Part shown: one piece after another, positions 24,442 through 35,580 of the stretch
Numbering within the stretch: position 1 is the first letter of the stretch
Layout of the letters: every line of letters starts with the position of its first letter
Source: Solanum dulcamara
Lineage: Eukaryota > Streptophyta > Magnoliopsida > Solanales > Solanaceae
Assembly (NCBI RefSeq): GCF_947179165.1
Contig: NC_077240.1
Location: forward strand, 53,530,001-53,594,000
Length of the DNA stretch: 64,000 nucleotides
Direction: 5' to 3'
Position numbers and translations under genes: made by a program
Notes under the pieces: model-generated
What the model saw: the letters and a program-made list of their open reading frames with translations, nothing else
Database searches by the model: none
What the model was told of the DNA's origin: nothing

Positions 24442-26757
24442 GTAAGTCCCGTTTTCGTTTCGTAAATTAATTAATTAGCGTATAATACAATGATATGGAG
24501 GTATTAGAAGTATAAAATTTATGGCTTGGTGCAGCCAAAACGAACAGCAACCAGTCCACACAGTTTCAGCACGTAAATAAAATTCCGAGGCGCGATTTCG
24601 GCAAGTTTTAGTCAATTTCGGGAAAGGTAAGTGCTTCCCCTCTAATTTGAAGTTTATAATGTTAAATTATGGTGTATTACACACCTTAGGACCTGCTGGA
24701 AGTTGGGTAAAAGGTTTGAAAAGTTCGGCATTCGAAATAAACGAATTTAGAATCGCTATAGTTAAGTTGTTGTCGAAATAAGGTGTTGTACGCGTAGGGG
24801 CTGCTGCTGATTGTGTTGTGGCGTGTTGCAGGGTCTAAAATTTATCTAAATGAGGTGTGGGAGCTGCTGGTTGCAGCCACAGGCTTTGCAATTAAAGAAT
24901 TCGCGAAAGAAAGATTAAAAACTCTAGTTTTGGTATCTTAGTTTCGAGTGAATTGTTGGGGGTTTATATTGTATAATTTTGGTCGTAAAATGTATATGTA
25001 TGGGCTGCTGGTTGCATTGTTGGTTGGCTGCAGGTTCTAAGGACATGGTTGGGAATTCGGATAGGGCACATTATAGGGGAGGTGCTGCCCAATTTTCGTT
25101 AACGCCTTAACAAACTAAAGAACTAATCGAGGAAACGACTAAGGGAATAGATTCCATTACCACTAGGGTGTAACCTAAGATGCTGGAAAATTAAGAAGAG
25201 TTGATATGCATATTACTCTCCTGTTTAATAGGTTCAAAGGATGACGAGGCGAACAGGATAAAGAGAAGTCCATACAAGGTATGTGAAGCTTTCCTTTGGC
25301 GTGTTTTTGGAATAGATATGTAGAACTATTCTTCTTTTCTTTTGGCATGTCTTAGATATAAGTTATGAATGATATATATACGATATTTGGGGATTCAATC
25401 CATTCGTAAATCACTGAGTATGAGTCGAGACTCTTGTTTACTTCTTGGTATTAGAACTTCTGTAATAGCTGAGTCATTGCCTTTTAGTCTTCTATGTGAT
25501 GAAAATTAATATATGTAAAGCCTATTTCTTATTTCCTTTGGAATGGCTTAACTTTAAGTGAGATGGTATAAGATATAGGTTTAGAGGTGATTCCATTTAT
25601 GAGCTCTGATTGTAACTCGTGACTTGTAGTCACTCCTGAACATTAAGAATCTGAAAGTAGTCAAACTACTATTCTCGAGCCTTCTATATAACGAATAGTA
25701 AGTGGAGGTACCAGCTCCTCTCTTTTAAAAGGCTCTAAAATGGTAAATGCGTCTGATTGCATAAGTTGAGTCTTTGGCTAGATAACGGTGTCTCTGATTG
25801 CATAGATTATATTTCTGATTGCATGAATTATGTGGCATTATTTTGATGCATGTTTGTGATCCCTGAAGCCCCAACTGATATAATCCCTAATGACATCTAA
25901 AGGGATACCTCGGATAATTACTCCCCCAGTCTTCAGGTAACGGTTCACTTGACTGTTTCATCGAGTCTTAGATAATGACTTAGTTGCATATGGTTTCTCA
26001 CTACTCTACTCGTACATACTGTAACCCATCCTTCCTCGAGTCCCACGATGGGCCGGGATATGTTATCGTGCACAGTGTTACTACTTCTTTCACCGCGTCC
26101 CGGGCCGGATGTGTATAGTTCCACGCACGAGGAGACGATGCCGTACGTGAGGTGTGATATATGTTATATGTTATGACGATACGATTATTCACCGAGTCCC
26201 GGGCCGGCTGTAATATGATTGTATATGTGGTGAAATAAGGAAGGAACACCGAGTCCCTCCTTAGAGGGCCGGGTACATATGTATATTATGATGGTACGCT
26301 ATAGACGTACACCACTCCATTCACCGAGTCCCTCACTAAAGGGCCGGATACTTTATGTAGGCATGCATATGAGATTAAAGCAATACACTGTGACCCTGAG
26401 CCCCACAGTGAACCGGGTATAATACGATGATATACATGATAAGATGATACCGTATACGATGGTATGATACCGTATACGATGATATGATGAAATGAAATGC
26501 ATTATGATATGATGATATGTGATTATGAAGAAGTGATTATAACACCGAGTTCACTAGAGGGCCGGGCACAGCATATGATGATGTGTATGATTTACGTGTC
26601 CTAAGGTGCAGGTACAGTAATTCATTTAGTTATTATACTTGTCCCCTGCATCCCTATTTCAGTTATGATCTCAGTTACGATGTGTTATGCTTTACATACT
26701 CAGTACATATATCGTACTGACCCCCTTTTCTCGGGGGGCTGCGTTTCATGCCCGCAG
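24442..26757 (+). promoter_or_regulatory. Series of splice-site-like motifs in the D LTR leader
   Basis: Donor-like sites are AG/GTAAGT at 24442, AAAG/GTAAGTG at 24627 and CAAG/GTATGTG at 25279. Acceptor-like sites end at 24534 (TTGGTGCAG), 24831 (GTGTTGCAG), 25033 (GGCTGCAG), 25231 (CTGTTTAATAG) and 26757 (CATGCCCGCAG). The piece 25232-25278 would make a 47-nt exon. The same positions are kept in most LTRs here. Splicing itself is an inference. Confidence 0.4.
26034..26567 (+). repeat. Seven GAGTCCC...GGGCCGG hairpin modules in the D LTR
   Basis: Modules lie near 26037-26056, 26095-26108, 26194-26207, 26251-26272, 26326-26347, 26397-26417 and 26546-26567. Each has a CCC-rich half, a loop of 0-6 nt and a matching GGG half followed by CCGG. 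Stems vary in a paired way: CCCA/TGGG, CCC/GGG, CCCTC/GAGGG. The array also occurs in the LTRs of C, E, F, K and M, and reversed in B and element 1. Confidence 0.75.
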
Positions 26758-27219
26758 GTACAGATGTTTATTCTGGAGATCCATCAGCATAGGAGTTCCT
26801 CTGAGCTGAGTCGGAAGTGCTTCACTGTTCTGGAGCCTAAATTTTAATGCTGGTCACTTAATGTATATATTTGTACATTCAGGGGTACGGCGGGGGTCTT
26901 GTCCCGCCATATATTGTTGTTACTATTCTTAGAGGTCTGTAGACATATGTATATGTGGGTTGTTTGTGAATTAGTTTCGATGTTGCCTATCCGATATGTT
27001 GTGAATGTCCTTGTTATAGCAGCCTTGTCGGCTCACGTGCCCTTTCATGATATGATACAAATGAAAGAGGCTACATGTATATAAAAAACGTTTTAAACTA
27101 TTGGGGATTTTGTATATAGTATCACATCACACACGGTTCAACTTAAGTGTAGTTGATAAATACGCATAAGAGGGTCCAGGTCGGACCCCAGTTGCGGCCT
27201 ACGGGGTTGGGTCGTGACA

Positions 27220-27235
27220 GAAGTGGTATCAGAGC
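27220..27235 (+). other. Primer-binding site of element D
   Basis: GAAGTGGTATCAGAGC follows the LTR end directly. TGGTATCAGAGC (27224-27235) is a 12-nt perfect complement to the 3' end of plant initiator-Met tRNA. Confidence 0.95.
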
Positions 27236-29980
27236 AGTTCATCCTTGGAGTGTCTACAGATCGTGTCTAGTAGAGTCTTGTTTATCGGTGTGTTGTGCAC
27301 CACATCTATAGACAAGAGGCTACAGGACATTTAGAATGTTACTTTCTTTCATATCTAAGATAGTGCGATAGAGCCGAGCCATAGGAAATGAAATTCCTCA
27401 TATTAACCTTCAATTTTAGCAGGAAGACAACGCCGATAGAAGAAAGTAACTGACAATATTGGATGTTACGAAGCACACAAGTAAGCAAAGGCACGAAAGC
27501 CCTATGTCAGGTAAGGTATTGAAATGTGATCGACAGATACAATTGAAAAGTGAAAGGAAAGGTAAATAGGAAAGTATAACAGGTGCAGCTCGAGTGGACA
27601 TAACAGGTAAGTTCATTTCCATACTGTTAATTATGGGAGCCCTCTGCGTCCGCGATATGAGATGATATGACTATATATGTGTTCCCTGTGTGGCTGAGAT
27701 GTTAAACAATATGAATATATATATATATGTGCCCTGTGAGGCACTGTTGGTATTTTCTGCGTGCAGGTGTTGAGATAGTAAGAAATACAGAGGAAACTCT
27801 GCCCAAATTTTCCTAGAAATAAGAGGAGAATGAGATACAGGGCTATAGTATGTCTTGAAAGGTTGTCCTCGCAACAATGATGAGATTTGATTAAACAAGT
27901 ATGGCTGACCTCGAGAAATAAGTTAATTGCTGAGTTAATGGCAATAGAAACTAGGAGGACGATACTGGAATAGTAGAATAAGTTAGAAAGGAACTATAAG
28001 CCAAAGAAAATGACTCAGAGAGGACTGATAGATCGAGATAAAATGAGATAGTAAGGCATTGCCTAAATTGATACATAGGGATAAACTATGACAAGTGATA
28101 GTTGAAGGAAGTAACAGTATGGTTAAGATAAGAGTAAGACAAGAGTACAAAGGGAAAAGAATTGTGACGGATATGAAGTGTTAATAAGATAGCTTGTGAG
28201 ACATTAAGGACAAGACTAACTAAGAAGGGTAAGTAACCCATAGTAAGAATCGTGAAGAAAGTCTAGCGGTATTATACTATGGGTCTGAATGCGAACAAGG
28301 TACCAGGTGAACATAACAAAAACCATTATTAGAATAAGCAAAACTTAGTAAGGAATTAACTGGAAGGTATGATGTGGTCCATGTAAATGGAATGTAAAGA
28401 TAGGTGTGGAACGGAAAAGCAAGCTATGAAATAAATAAGGAAGATTTATCAAGTTCCATAAGGAAAGTTTCGAATAAAGGTTATATGATGACGAAAAGGA
28501 TGGCTAGTGCAAGGAAATAAAGGGTAATATGGAATTCCTTACGCCCAACCAAAAATGGAAATGAGTTGAAGGAATAATACAGAAGTTCTAATAGAGGCAC
28601 TCAAGATAGATGTGATTAATTAAAAGTATAAGTATCGAACAAAAAGAGACATAGACAGTTACGAATTGAAAGTATAGTATGATGAAAAAGTAATAAGATA
28701 AGGCCCCTACTACCACGAAATTGATATGGTTTTAAGCAGGATTAGAAATTAGCCTTAGGCACACGACAAAGGTGCAAGCTCAGGAGGCGTAAAGAAGTAT
28801 GGTGTACACGTGACTCCACTCTAATAATTAGTGGTATCCACTGGAATAAAGTTAGTATAATGATGAAGCTCGAAACATGAGTCATTAAAGTATAAGTACA
28901 CTTGAGTGGGGAATGTGCACCAATTATGAGCCCTCGCTAATTACTGATTGGGATGAATGGAATATGTCTTTGAGTGCACTACTACATTACGGATACTACT
29001 CGAGTATCAATCATTAGATGAGATTCGATTCGAGATATTCCAAATATTACAGCACCCTATGATTGTGCTAGGGTTTCCTAGAAAGGCAACCTAACGTGGA
29101 GATGATTTAACAGAAGGTGTAGATATGGTGCAGCCCATTAAATATGTTGGAATAGAATCATTCGTGTGTAAATAGCTGAAGATATACGGAGAATGACATA
29201 GGTACACCCTAAAAGGGGGGAAGTGGACAAAAGAAGTACAAGCGTAAAAGAAAATCAACTGATGCTATCGCATGTAAATGGGGACGCTTAAACGTCAAAC
29301 GAGACCCCATAAGGGATGGACGCGATCATACCCGTATTAATGCACCGGATTCCGTCAAAACACTGAAGTTAAGCGTGCTCGAATGAGAGTAGCACTGGGA
29401 TGGGTGACCCCCTGGGAAGTGAGAAAGAGAACAAAACAAGTATGACAAAAAGAGATTATAAAAGCGGGTTAGTACAACAACACATATAGAATAGAGTAAG
29501 CCAAGAGCAGAAAAGATTATGACTGAAATACAACGCACCTCGTGAAAATGGCACAAGCATAGTTGTGCAGCTTATGAATATTGGCATACTAAGAGCGAGG
29601 TCAAATGATTACTCGATAAAAGGAAGTTAGTAATAGCAATGTGATTGCCATACTTAGAATCTATTAAAGAAAAGTGTAAGATGGTTCGAGGCAGAACTAT
29701 TTAGATATAATCGGTATTAAGGACAATAGCCATAGTGGAGCCTTAACCTCGACTAAAGGAGGTAAGCCACTAGTATAGCAACGCTAAAGAATTTTCTGGA
29801 CTGCTCTATGTCCGTACACACGTTTATGTAAGGATTACAATATGATGTAGGGTAAGAAAACTGGAGAAAAGATCTGAGTAAAAGAGAAAGATAGCATACC
29901 TAAGGTATTACAAGTTAGATTAAGAAGAGTTGTACAATAGCTTAAGTTAAAAGAAGCATCAGCAGTCTGATAGCCTATCT
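27236..29980 (+). other. Non-coding internal region of element D
   Basis: At the place where gag begins in the related element at 41892 there is no gag-like reading. A leader shared with E (GTCTACAGATCGTGTCTAGT type) is followed by purine-rich, stop-filled DNA with a shared TTGGTATTTTCTGCGTGCAG block at 27749-27768. The region carries one 5S rRNA-derived insert at 29315-29420. Confidence 0.8.
29315..29420 (+). pseudogene. 5S rRNA-derived sequence in element D (sense with the element)
   Basis: The piece reads GGATGGACGCGATCATACCC, then TTAATGCACCGGATTCCGTC, GAAGTTAAGCGTGCTCGAAT, GAGAGTAGCACTGGGATGGG and TGACCCCCTGGGAAGT. This matches plant 5S rRNA from its 5' end through the A-box (AGTTAAGCGTGCT), intermediate element and C-box (GGATGGGTGACCCCCTGGGA). 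The last 15-20 nt of 5S are missing. It is closer to 5S than the copies in element 1 and E and lies in the opposite orientation relative to its element, so it is probably an independent acquisition. The pol III internal control region looks largely intact. Confidence 0.9.
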
Positions 29981-30844
29981 CAGGGAATGGAAACCCGACT
30001 CAGAGGTGGAAAGCAGTTAGTATGTATTATAGTACGAGCTGACCTCGCATTCTAAGGAACTGGGAGTTCATACGGGATATGGTAGATGGGCTGACAGAAT
30101 AAACCTGTTCCCCTCCAGTTAGAAAGGCATATTCAGCTGAGGGTTCTGCGAAATGATATAGTAGGGAAACAATAAGATTTCACGGAGTCCCCACATCTAT
30201 TATCTCAGATAGAAAATTTCAATTTACATCTAACTGCTGGAAATCATTTCGAAAGGGATTGAGGAACCAAGATGAATCTTAGTATGACATTTTGCCCTTC
30301 GATTAAGGGACAGGCCCAGATGTGACCCACTAAATTATTGATGAAGTAAAGCTTATTCCGGAACAAGATATCGATTAGCAGCCTAAAGTCAGCAAGAAGG
30401 GGATACATTGATCCTTCGCAGAGCATCTTTAGAATAGATAAAGCTGCCTATGAGTGGGACCTACCGTCTGATTTGAAACAAAATATTCAGTTTTACAAAT
30501 TAATACTCTGCAAGTATATAAACGACCCTCCCAGAATATTTCCCGGAGAGGAGGTCTATGTAACAGGGAGTTATCCTACGAGGGGCAACTTATTGCCATC
30601 CTGGATTGGAAGATTAAAAGGGGTGCGAACTAAGGACATAGCTTCCGTCAAGGTACTGTGGCGGAATAAGAATCGTGAAGACATAAACTGGGAGGTTGAA
30701 AAGGATATGAAACACAAGTGTCCATACCTATTTCCGATGTCTACGGATAGCCCCAGTCGTGGAACTCGTATATTAATTACTTGGATGAAACTGTATGTCA
30801 TTCCAGTAGAAAGGCATCTCCCTATGATCCGTATAAAGTCTTAA
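29981..30844 (+). pseudogene. pol: Decayed integrase and pol C-terminus of element D
   Basis: 29981-30300 aligns with the integrase region of element C (GAACTGGGAGTTCATACGGG, then GGGCTGACAGAATAAACCTG, and later TTTCACGGAGTCCCCACATC), but stops and indels break it. 30301-30470 is rearranged and short. The frame 30473-30844 is open and reads INDPPRIFPGEEVYVTG, SWIGRLKGVRTKDIASVKVL and NWEVEKDMKHKCPYLF, the chromodomain-like end of Tekay-type pol. It precedes the polypurine tract with the usual spacing. The open 123 codons have no natural start, so I treat them as a remnant. Confidence 0.82.
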
Positions 30845-30877
30845 GGAAGGTTTTATTCAACATTCGGGGACGAATGT

Positions 30878-30894
30878 TCTGAAGGAGGGAAGGA
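30878..30894 (+). other. Polypurine tract of element D
   Basis: TCTGAAGGAGGGAAGGA directly precedes the 3' LTR, and CATTCGGGGACGAATGTTC lies just upstream as in every family member here. Confidence 0.92.
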
Positions 30895-33800
30895 TGTTAC
30901 ACCCCGCACTCTTGAGCTCGGAACGTCTTCTTAAGTTCCTTAGATACTATCATGTGAGCCGGATAAGCTACGACACTATCAAACAACTCTAAGGAAAGAA
31001 GATTGTGATACCACGCGAGAAGGGAGGTCGGAGATAGAGTCATAAGAATCCGGAAAGAGTTGGAGGCTAAGAAATGAGTCGTAGGACTCGATTTACCTAC
31101 GTAAGACACTAAGTTAAGAGTCTTATACACTTAAGTTGCTTAAGGATATACCAAGCTTACGTAGTACGGATTACATAGGCTCTTAAAGTGAGACGAAATT
31201 ACGAACCCGTGAGGAAGGGAAAAAGACGACGCGTGGCAGCCAATGGAGGAGCGACACGTGGCAGAACCTCAAGCAAGCAGGTGATGCACCTACTTAGGGT
31301 CAAGTAGGTGATGCAACTGCTTGGGGGAGGTGGGCCCCACTGCCACGTGGCAGCCCCACCCTTCTTGCATGGACACGGTGGCCCAATAGGGGCTGGACAC
31401 GTGTCCCTCTTAGGGGATGACACGTGTCACCCCTTGGGACCACCTATATAAGTTGATATGTATTCTAATTACTTCAGTTCATTAGCATATTTCCAGCAGC
31501 AACGTGAGAAAACAGACCCTAAAGCTAAGGAGAAATACTTGCGACGGCTTTGGGAGAAAAATAGGTAAGTCCCGTTTTCGTTTCGTAAATTAATTAATTA
31601 GCGTATAATACAATGATATGGAGGTATTAGAAGTATAAAATTTATGGCTTGGTGCAGCCAAAACGAACAGCAACCAGTCCACACAGTTTCAGCACGTAAA
31701 TAAAATTCCGAGGCGCGATTTCGGCAAGTTTTAGTCAATTTCGGGAAAGGTAAGTGCTTCCCCTCTAATTTGAAGTTTATAATGTTAGATTATGGTGTAT
31801 TACACACCTTAGGACCTGCTGGAAGCTGGGTAAAAGGTTTGAAAAGTTCGGCATTCGAAATAAACGAATTTAGAATCGCTATAGTTAAGTTGTTGTCGAA
31901 ATAAGGTGTTGTACGCGTAGGGGCTGCTGCTGATTGTGTTGTGGCGTGTTGCAGGGTCTAAAATTTATCTAAATGAGGTGTGGGAGCTGCTGGTTGCAGC
32001 CACAGGCTTTGCAATTAAAGAATTCGCGAAAGAAAGATTAAAAACTCTAGTTTTGGTATCTTAGTTTCGAGTGAATTGTTGGGGGTTTATATTGTATAAT
32101 TTTGGTCGTAAAATGTATATGTATGGGCTGCTGGTTGCATTGTTGGTTGGCTGCAGGTTCTAAGGACATGGTTGGGAATTCGGATAGGGCACATTATAGG
32201 GGAGGTGCTGCCCAATTTTCGTTAACGCCTTAACAAACTAAAGAACTAATCGAGGAAACGACTAAGGGAATAGATTCCATTACCACTAGGGTGTAACCTA
32301 AGATGCTGGAAAATTAAGAAGAGTTGATATGCATATTACTCTCCGGTTTAATAGGTTCAAAGGATGACGAGGCGAACAGGATAAAGAGAAGTCCATACAA
32401 GGTATGTGAAGCTTTCCTTTGGCGTGTTTTTGGAATAGATATGTAGAACTATTCTTCTTTTCTTTTGGCATGTCTTAGATATAAGTTATGAATGATATAT
32501 ATACGATATTTGGGGATTCAATCCATTCGTAAATCACTGAGTATGAGTCGAGACTCTTGTTTACTTCTTGGTATTAGAACTTCTGTAATAGCTGAGTCAT
32601 TGCCTTTTAGTCTTCTATGTGATGAAAATTAATATATGTAAAGCCTATTTCTTATTTCCTTTGGAATGGCTTAACTTTAAGTGAGATGGTATAAGATATA
32701 GGTTTAGAGGTGATTCCATTTATGAGCTCTGATTGTAACTCGTGACTTGTAGTCACTCCTGAACATTAAGAATCTGAAAGTAGTCAAACTACTATTCTCG
32801 AGCCTTCTATATAACGAATAGTAAGTGGAGGTACCAGCTCCTCTCTTTTAAAAGGCTCTAAAATGGTAAATGCGTCTGATTGCATAAGTTGAGTCTTTGG
32901 CTAGATAACGGTGTCTCTGATTGCATAGATTATATTTCTGATTGCATGAATTATGTGGCATTATTTTGATGCATGTTTGTGATCCCTGAAGCCCCAACTG
33001 ATATAATCCCTAATGACATCTAAAGGGATACCTCGGATAATTACTCCCCCAGTCTTCAGGTAACGGTTCACTTGACTGTTTCATCGAGTCTTAGATAATG
33101 ACTTAGTTGCATATGGTTTCTCACTACTCTACTCGTACATACTGTAACCCATCCTTCCTCGAGTCCCACGATGGGCCGGGATATGTTATCGTGCACAGTG
33201 TTACTACTTCTTTCACCGCGTCCCGGGCCGGATGTGTATAGTTCCACGCACGAGGAGACGATGCCGTACGTGAGGTGTGATATATGTTATATGTTATGAC
33301 GATACGATTATTCACCGAGTCCCGGGCCGGCTGTAATATGATTGTATATGTGGTGAAATAAGGAAGGAACACCGAGTCCCTCCTTAGAGGGCCGGGTACA
33401 TATGTATATTATGATGGTACGCTATAGACGTACACCACTCCATTCACCGAGTCCCTCACTAAAGGGCCGGATACTTTATGTAGGCATGCATATGAGATTA
33501 AAGCAATACACTGTGACCCTGAGCCCCACAGTGAACCGGGTATAATACGATGATATACATGATAAGATGATACCGTATACGATGGTATGATACCGTATAC
33601 GATGATATGATGAAATGAAATGCATTATGATATGATGATATGTGATTATGAAGAAGTGATTATAAAACCGAGTTCACTAGAGGGCCGGGCACAGCATATG
33701 ATGATGTGTATGATTTACGTGTCCTAAGGTGCAGGTACAGTAATTCATTTAGTTATTATACTTGTCCCCTGCATCCCTATTTCAGTTATGATCTCAGTTA

Positions 33801-34342
33801 CGATGTGTTATGCTTTACATACTCAGTACATATATCGTACTGACCCCCTTTTCTCGGGGGGCTGCGTTTCATGCCCGCAGGTACAGATGTTTATTCTGGA
33901 GATCCATCAGCATAGGAGTTCCTCTGAGCTGAGTCGGAAGTGCTTCACTGTTCTGGAGCCTAAATTTTAATGCTGGTCACTTAATGTATATATTTGTACA
34001 TTCAGGGGTACGGCGGGGGTCTTGTCCCGCCATATATTGTTGTTACTATTCTTAGAGGTCTGTAGACATATGTATATGTGGGTTGTTTGTGAATTAGTTT
34101 CGATGTTGCCTATCCGATATGTTGTGAATGTCCTTGTTATAGCAGCCTTGTCGGCTCACGTGCCCTTTCATGATATGATACAAATGAAAGAGGCTACATG
34201 TATATAAAAAACGTTTTAAACTATTGGGGATTTTGTATATAGTATCACATCACACACGGTTCAACTTAAGTGTAGTTGATAAATACGCATAAGAGGGTCC
34301 AGGTCGGACCCCAGTTGCGGCCTACGGGGTTGGGTCGTGACA
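30895..34342 (+). repeat. 3' LTR of element D
   Basis: This is a 3448-bp copy of the 5' LTR (offset 7123) with four differences seen by eye. G-boxes, TATA box, hairpin modules and the 23-bp duplication are all repeated. It is followed by GAACT (34343-34347), the second target duplication. Confidence 0.96.
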
Positions 34343-34347
34343 GAACT

Positions 34348-35580
34348 CTGGTAGTAGTTGAACTATTTTCCTGGAAACTTGTATATATTAAAGAAGTACC
34401 AAATGTACAGGCTCCAAGTCTTGAAGACTATACAATACTGAGTGTTTTGATTCCATAAATCATTTGGCCCTATGTTAATACATGTCTAGGGTCCCCGAGA
34501 TTACTTTTGAGGCTGCCCATAATGGCATTTAGAAGATACTTGAGATGACTACACCGTTGCTTGGGTCCTCAAACAAAAGCTTAACTTTCTTATTTTGTTG
34601 AGTCTCTCATAATGATTTAAATTGCATATAGTTACTCACTACTCTGCTCGTGTATACTGTAACCCTTCTTTCACTGAGTCCTGGGCCAGGTATGTTATCG
34701 TGCACAATTCACTGTGATTCACTAGGTACGTATGTATATATATATGATGATGTATTGTAATAAGGGGTGATGGCGCCGGGCCTATGATGGTCCTACAGAT
34801 GTGATTCACTGGACCCCTTAAAGGGCCGGCTATATTGTATAAATTGAGCACGCATGCTTTTGTGATTCACAGAGTACAAGTACAAGTTTCTGATTTGATA
34901 ATTTGTTCTCCTGCTTCTCTATTTCGGATATACCTCCAGTTGTATTATGTTACGTTTTACATACTCAGTAGATATGTCGTACTGACCCCCCTTTTCTTTA
35001 GGGGGCTGTGTTTCATACCCGCAGGTATAGGTACACAGGTTGGGGATCCGCTAGTGTAGGAGTCCCACTCAGTGGTCCAAGAGTGCTCCATTGTGCTGGA
35101 GCCTAATTTTGGGTACTAAACCTTGATGTATATATAAGCTTTGTTCATGGGTACGGCGGGGGCCCTGTCCCGCCTTATGTTACTGTTCTTCTAACTCTTA
35201 GAGGTCTGTGGATACAGATGTGGGGTGTATGTATGTAGAGTGTGTGTATATGAGGTGTATATAAGTTGTATATGAGTTGTATATGAGCTGTATATGAGTT
35301 GTGTGTGAGTGGTATATAAGTTGTATATGTGGGTATGCACAGATGTACTAATATGACTTATGATTCGGGGCGTTCCGGTGTCATGGCGACCTTGTCGGCC
35401 TGCGTATATGTGTATCACGGAATGACCTTATGTGTTACAACAGTCTTGTCATCTTGTATGTTTCCTTACCTTTTAATATATTTGAGTGTAAACAGGAGAC
35501 AGGTTATGCATAGTTGGCCAGGGTACACATGTGTATCCATTTCGAGCACCTGTCACGGCCTACAGGGATGGGTCATGACA
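34348..35580 (+). repeat. 3' LTR of element C, right part
   Basis: It resumes CTGGTAGTAGTTGAAC after D's duplication and follows the same order as 51371-52567. It holds the hairpin ACCCCCCTTTTCTTTAGGGG (34984-35003), a GC stem (GGCGGGGGCCCTGTCCCGCC, 35155-35174), a TTGTATATGAG-type repeat (35222-35336), and ends GGGTCATGACA at 35580. Confidence 0.92.
35222..35336 (+). repeat. Short tandem TTGTATATGAG-type repeat in the C LTR
   Basis: About ten degenerate 10-11-bp units (GTTGTATATGAG, GCTGTATATGAG, GGTATATAAG) follow one another. The same repeat is at 57780-57900 in solo LTR M and, reversed, at 13680-13750 in B. Confidence 0.8.

Larger units (their letters stand above)
23772..27219 (+). repeat. 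5' LTR of element D
   Basis: It runs from TGTTACACCCCGCACTCTTG to GGTTGGGTCGTGACA. In order: an antisense-open stretch (23774-24007), G-box and TATA promoter region (24130-24330), splice-donor-like AGGTAAGT sites (24440 and 24625), the block TAGGGCACATTATAGGGGAG (25063), seven hairpin modules (26034-26567), the hairpin CCCCCTTTTCTCGGGGGGC (26721-26739) and the GC-rich stem GGCGGGGGTCTTGTCCCGCC (26889-26908). A 23-bp duplication around 26447-26480 is shared with its partner LTR but not with solo LTR K. Confidence 0.96.
23772..34342 (+). mobile_element. Complete young element D (target duplication GAACT)
   Basis: Two 3448-bp LTRs (23772-27219 and 30895-34342) enclose a 3675-bp internal region with a perfect primer-binding site and polypurine tract. 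The flanks are perfect GAACT repeats (23767-23771 and 34343-34347). By eye the LTRs differ only at 24665/31788, 24703/31826, 25222/32345 and 26543/33666, so the insertion is very recent. The related LTR at 51366-51390 shows the uninterrupted site (AAACTCTGATAGTAG), in effect an empty-site paralogue. The internal region has no gag or RT and only a decayed pol tail, so D must have been mobilised in trans. Confidence 0.96.
20521..35580 (+). mobile_element. Element C remnant, plus strand, split by element D
   Basis: What remains is the integrase-to-end part of pol (20521-21777) and a 3' LTR in two pieces (21778-23771 and 34348-35580). Everything 5' of the integrase, including the 5' LTR, is missing. 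The right edge (TCATGACA at 35580) lies inside B's right LTR, which resumes AGTAACTTAAC, so C probably inserted there and a later deletion removed C's 5' part together with B's middle. Confidence 0.82.

Noticed and set aside
27220..27235. A tRNA gene at the TGGTATCAGAGC sites
   Set aside because: Only the 12-nt complement of the initiator-Met tRNA end is present; no cloverleaf is found around any of these sites. They are primer-binding sites.
29315..29420. A functional 5S rRNA gene
   Set aside because: It lacks the 3' end, has several substitutions, and lies alone inside a retrotransposon rather than in a tandem 5S array.
27636..30894. Element D as a Cassandra TRIM because of its 5S sequence
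   Set aside because: Cassandra elements are under 1 kb with 5S inside the LTR. D is 10.6 kb, has 3.4-kb LTRs, and its 5S is internal.
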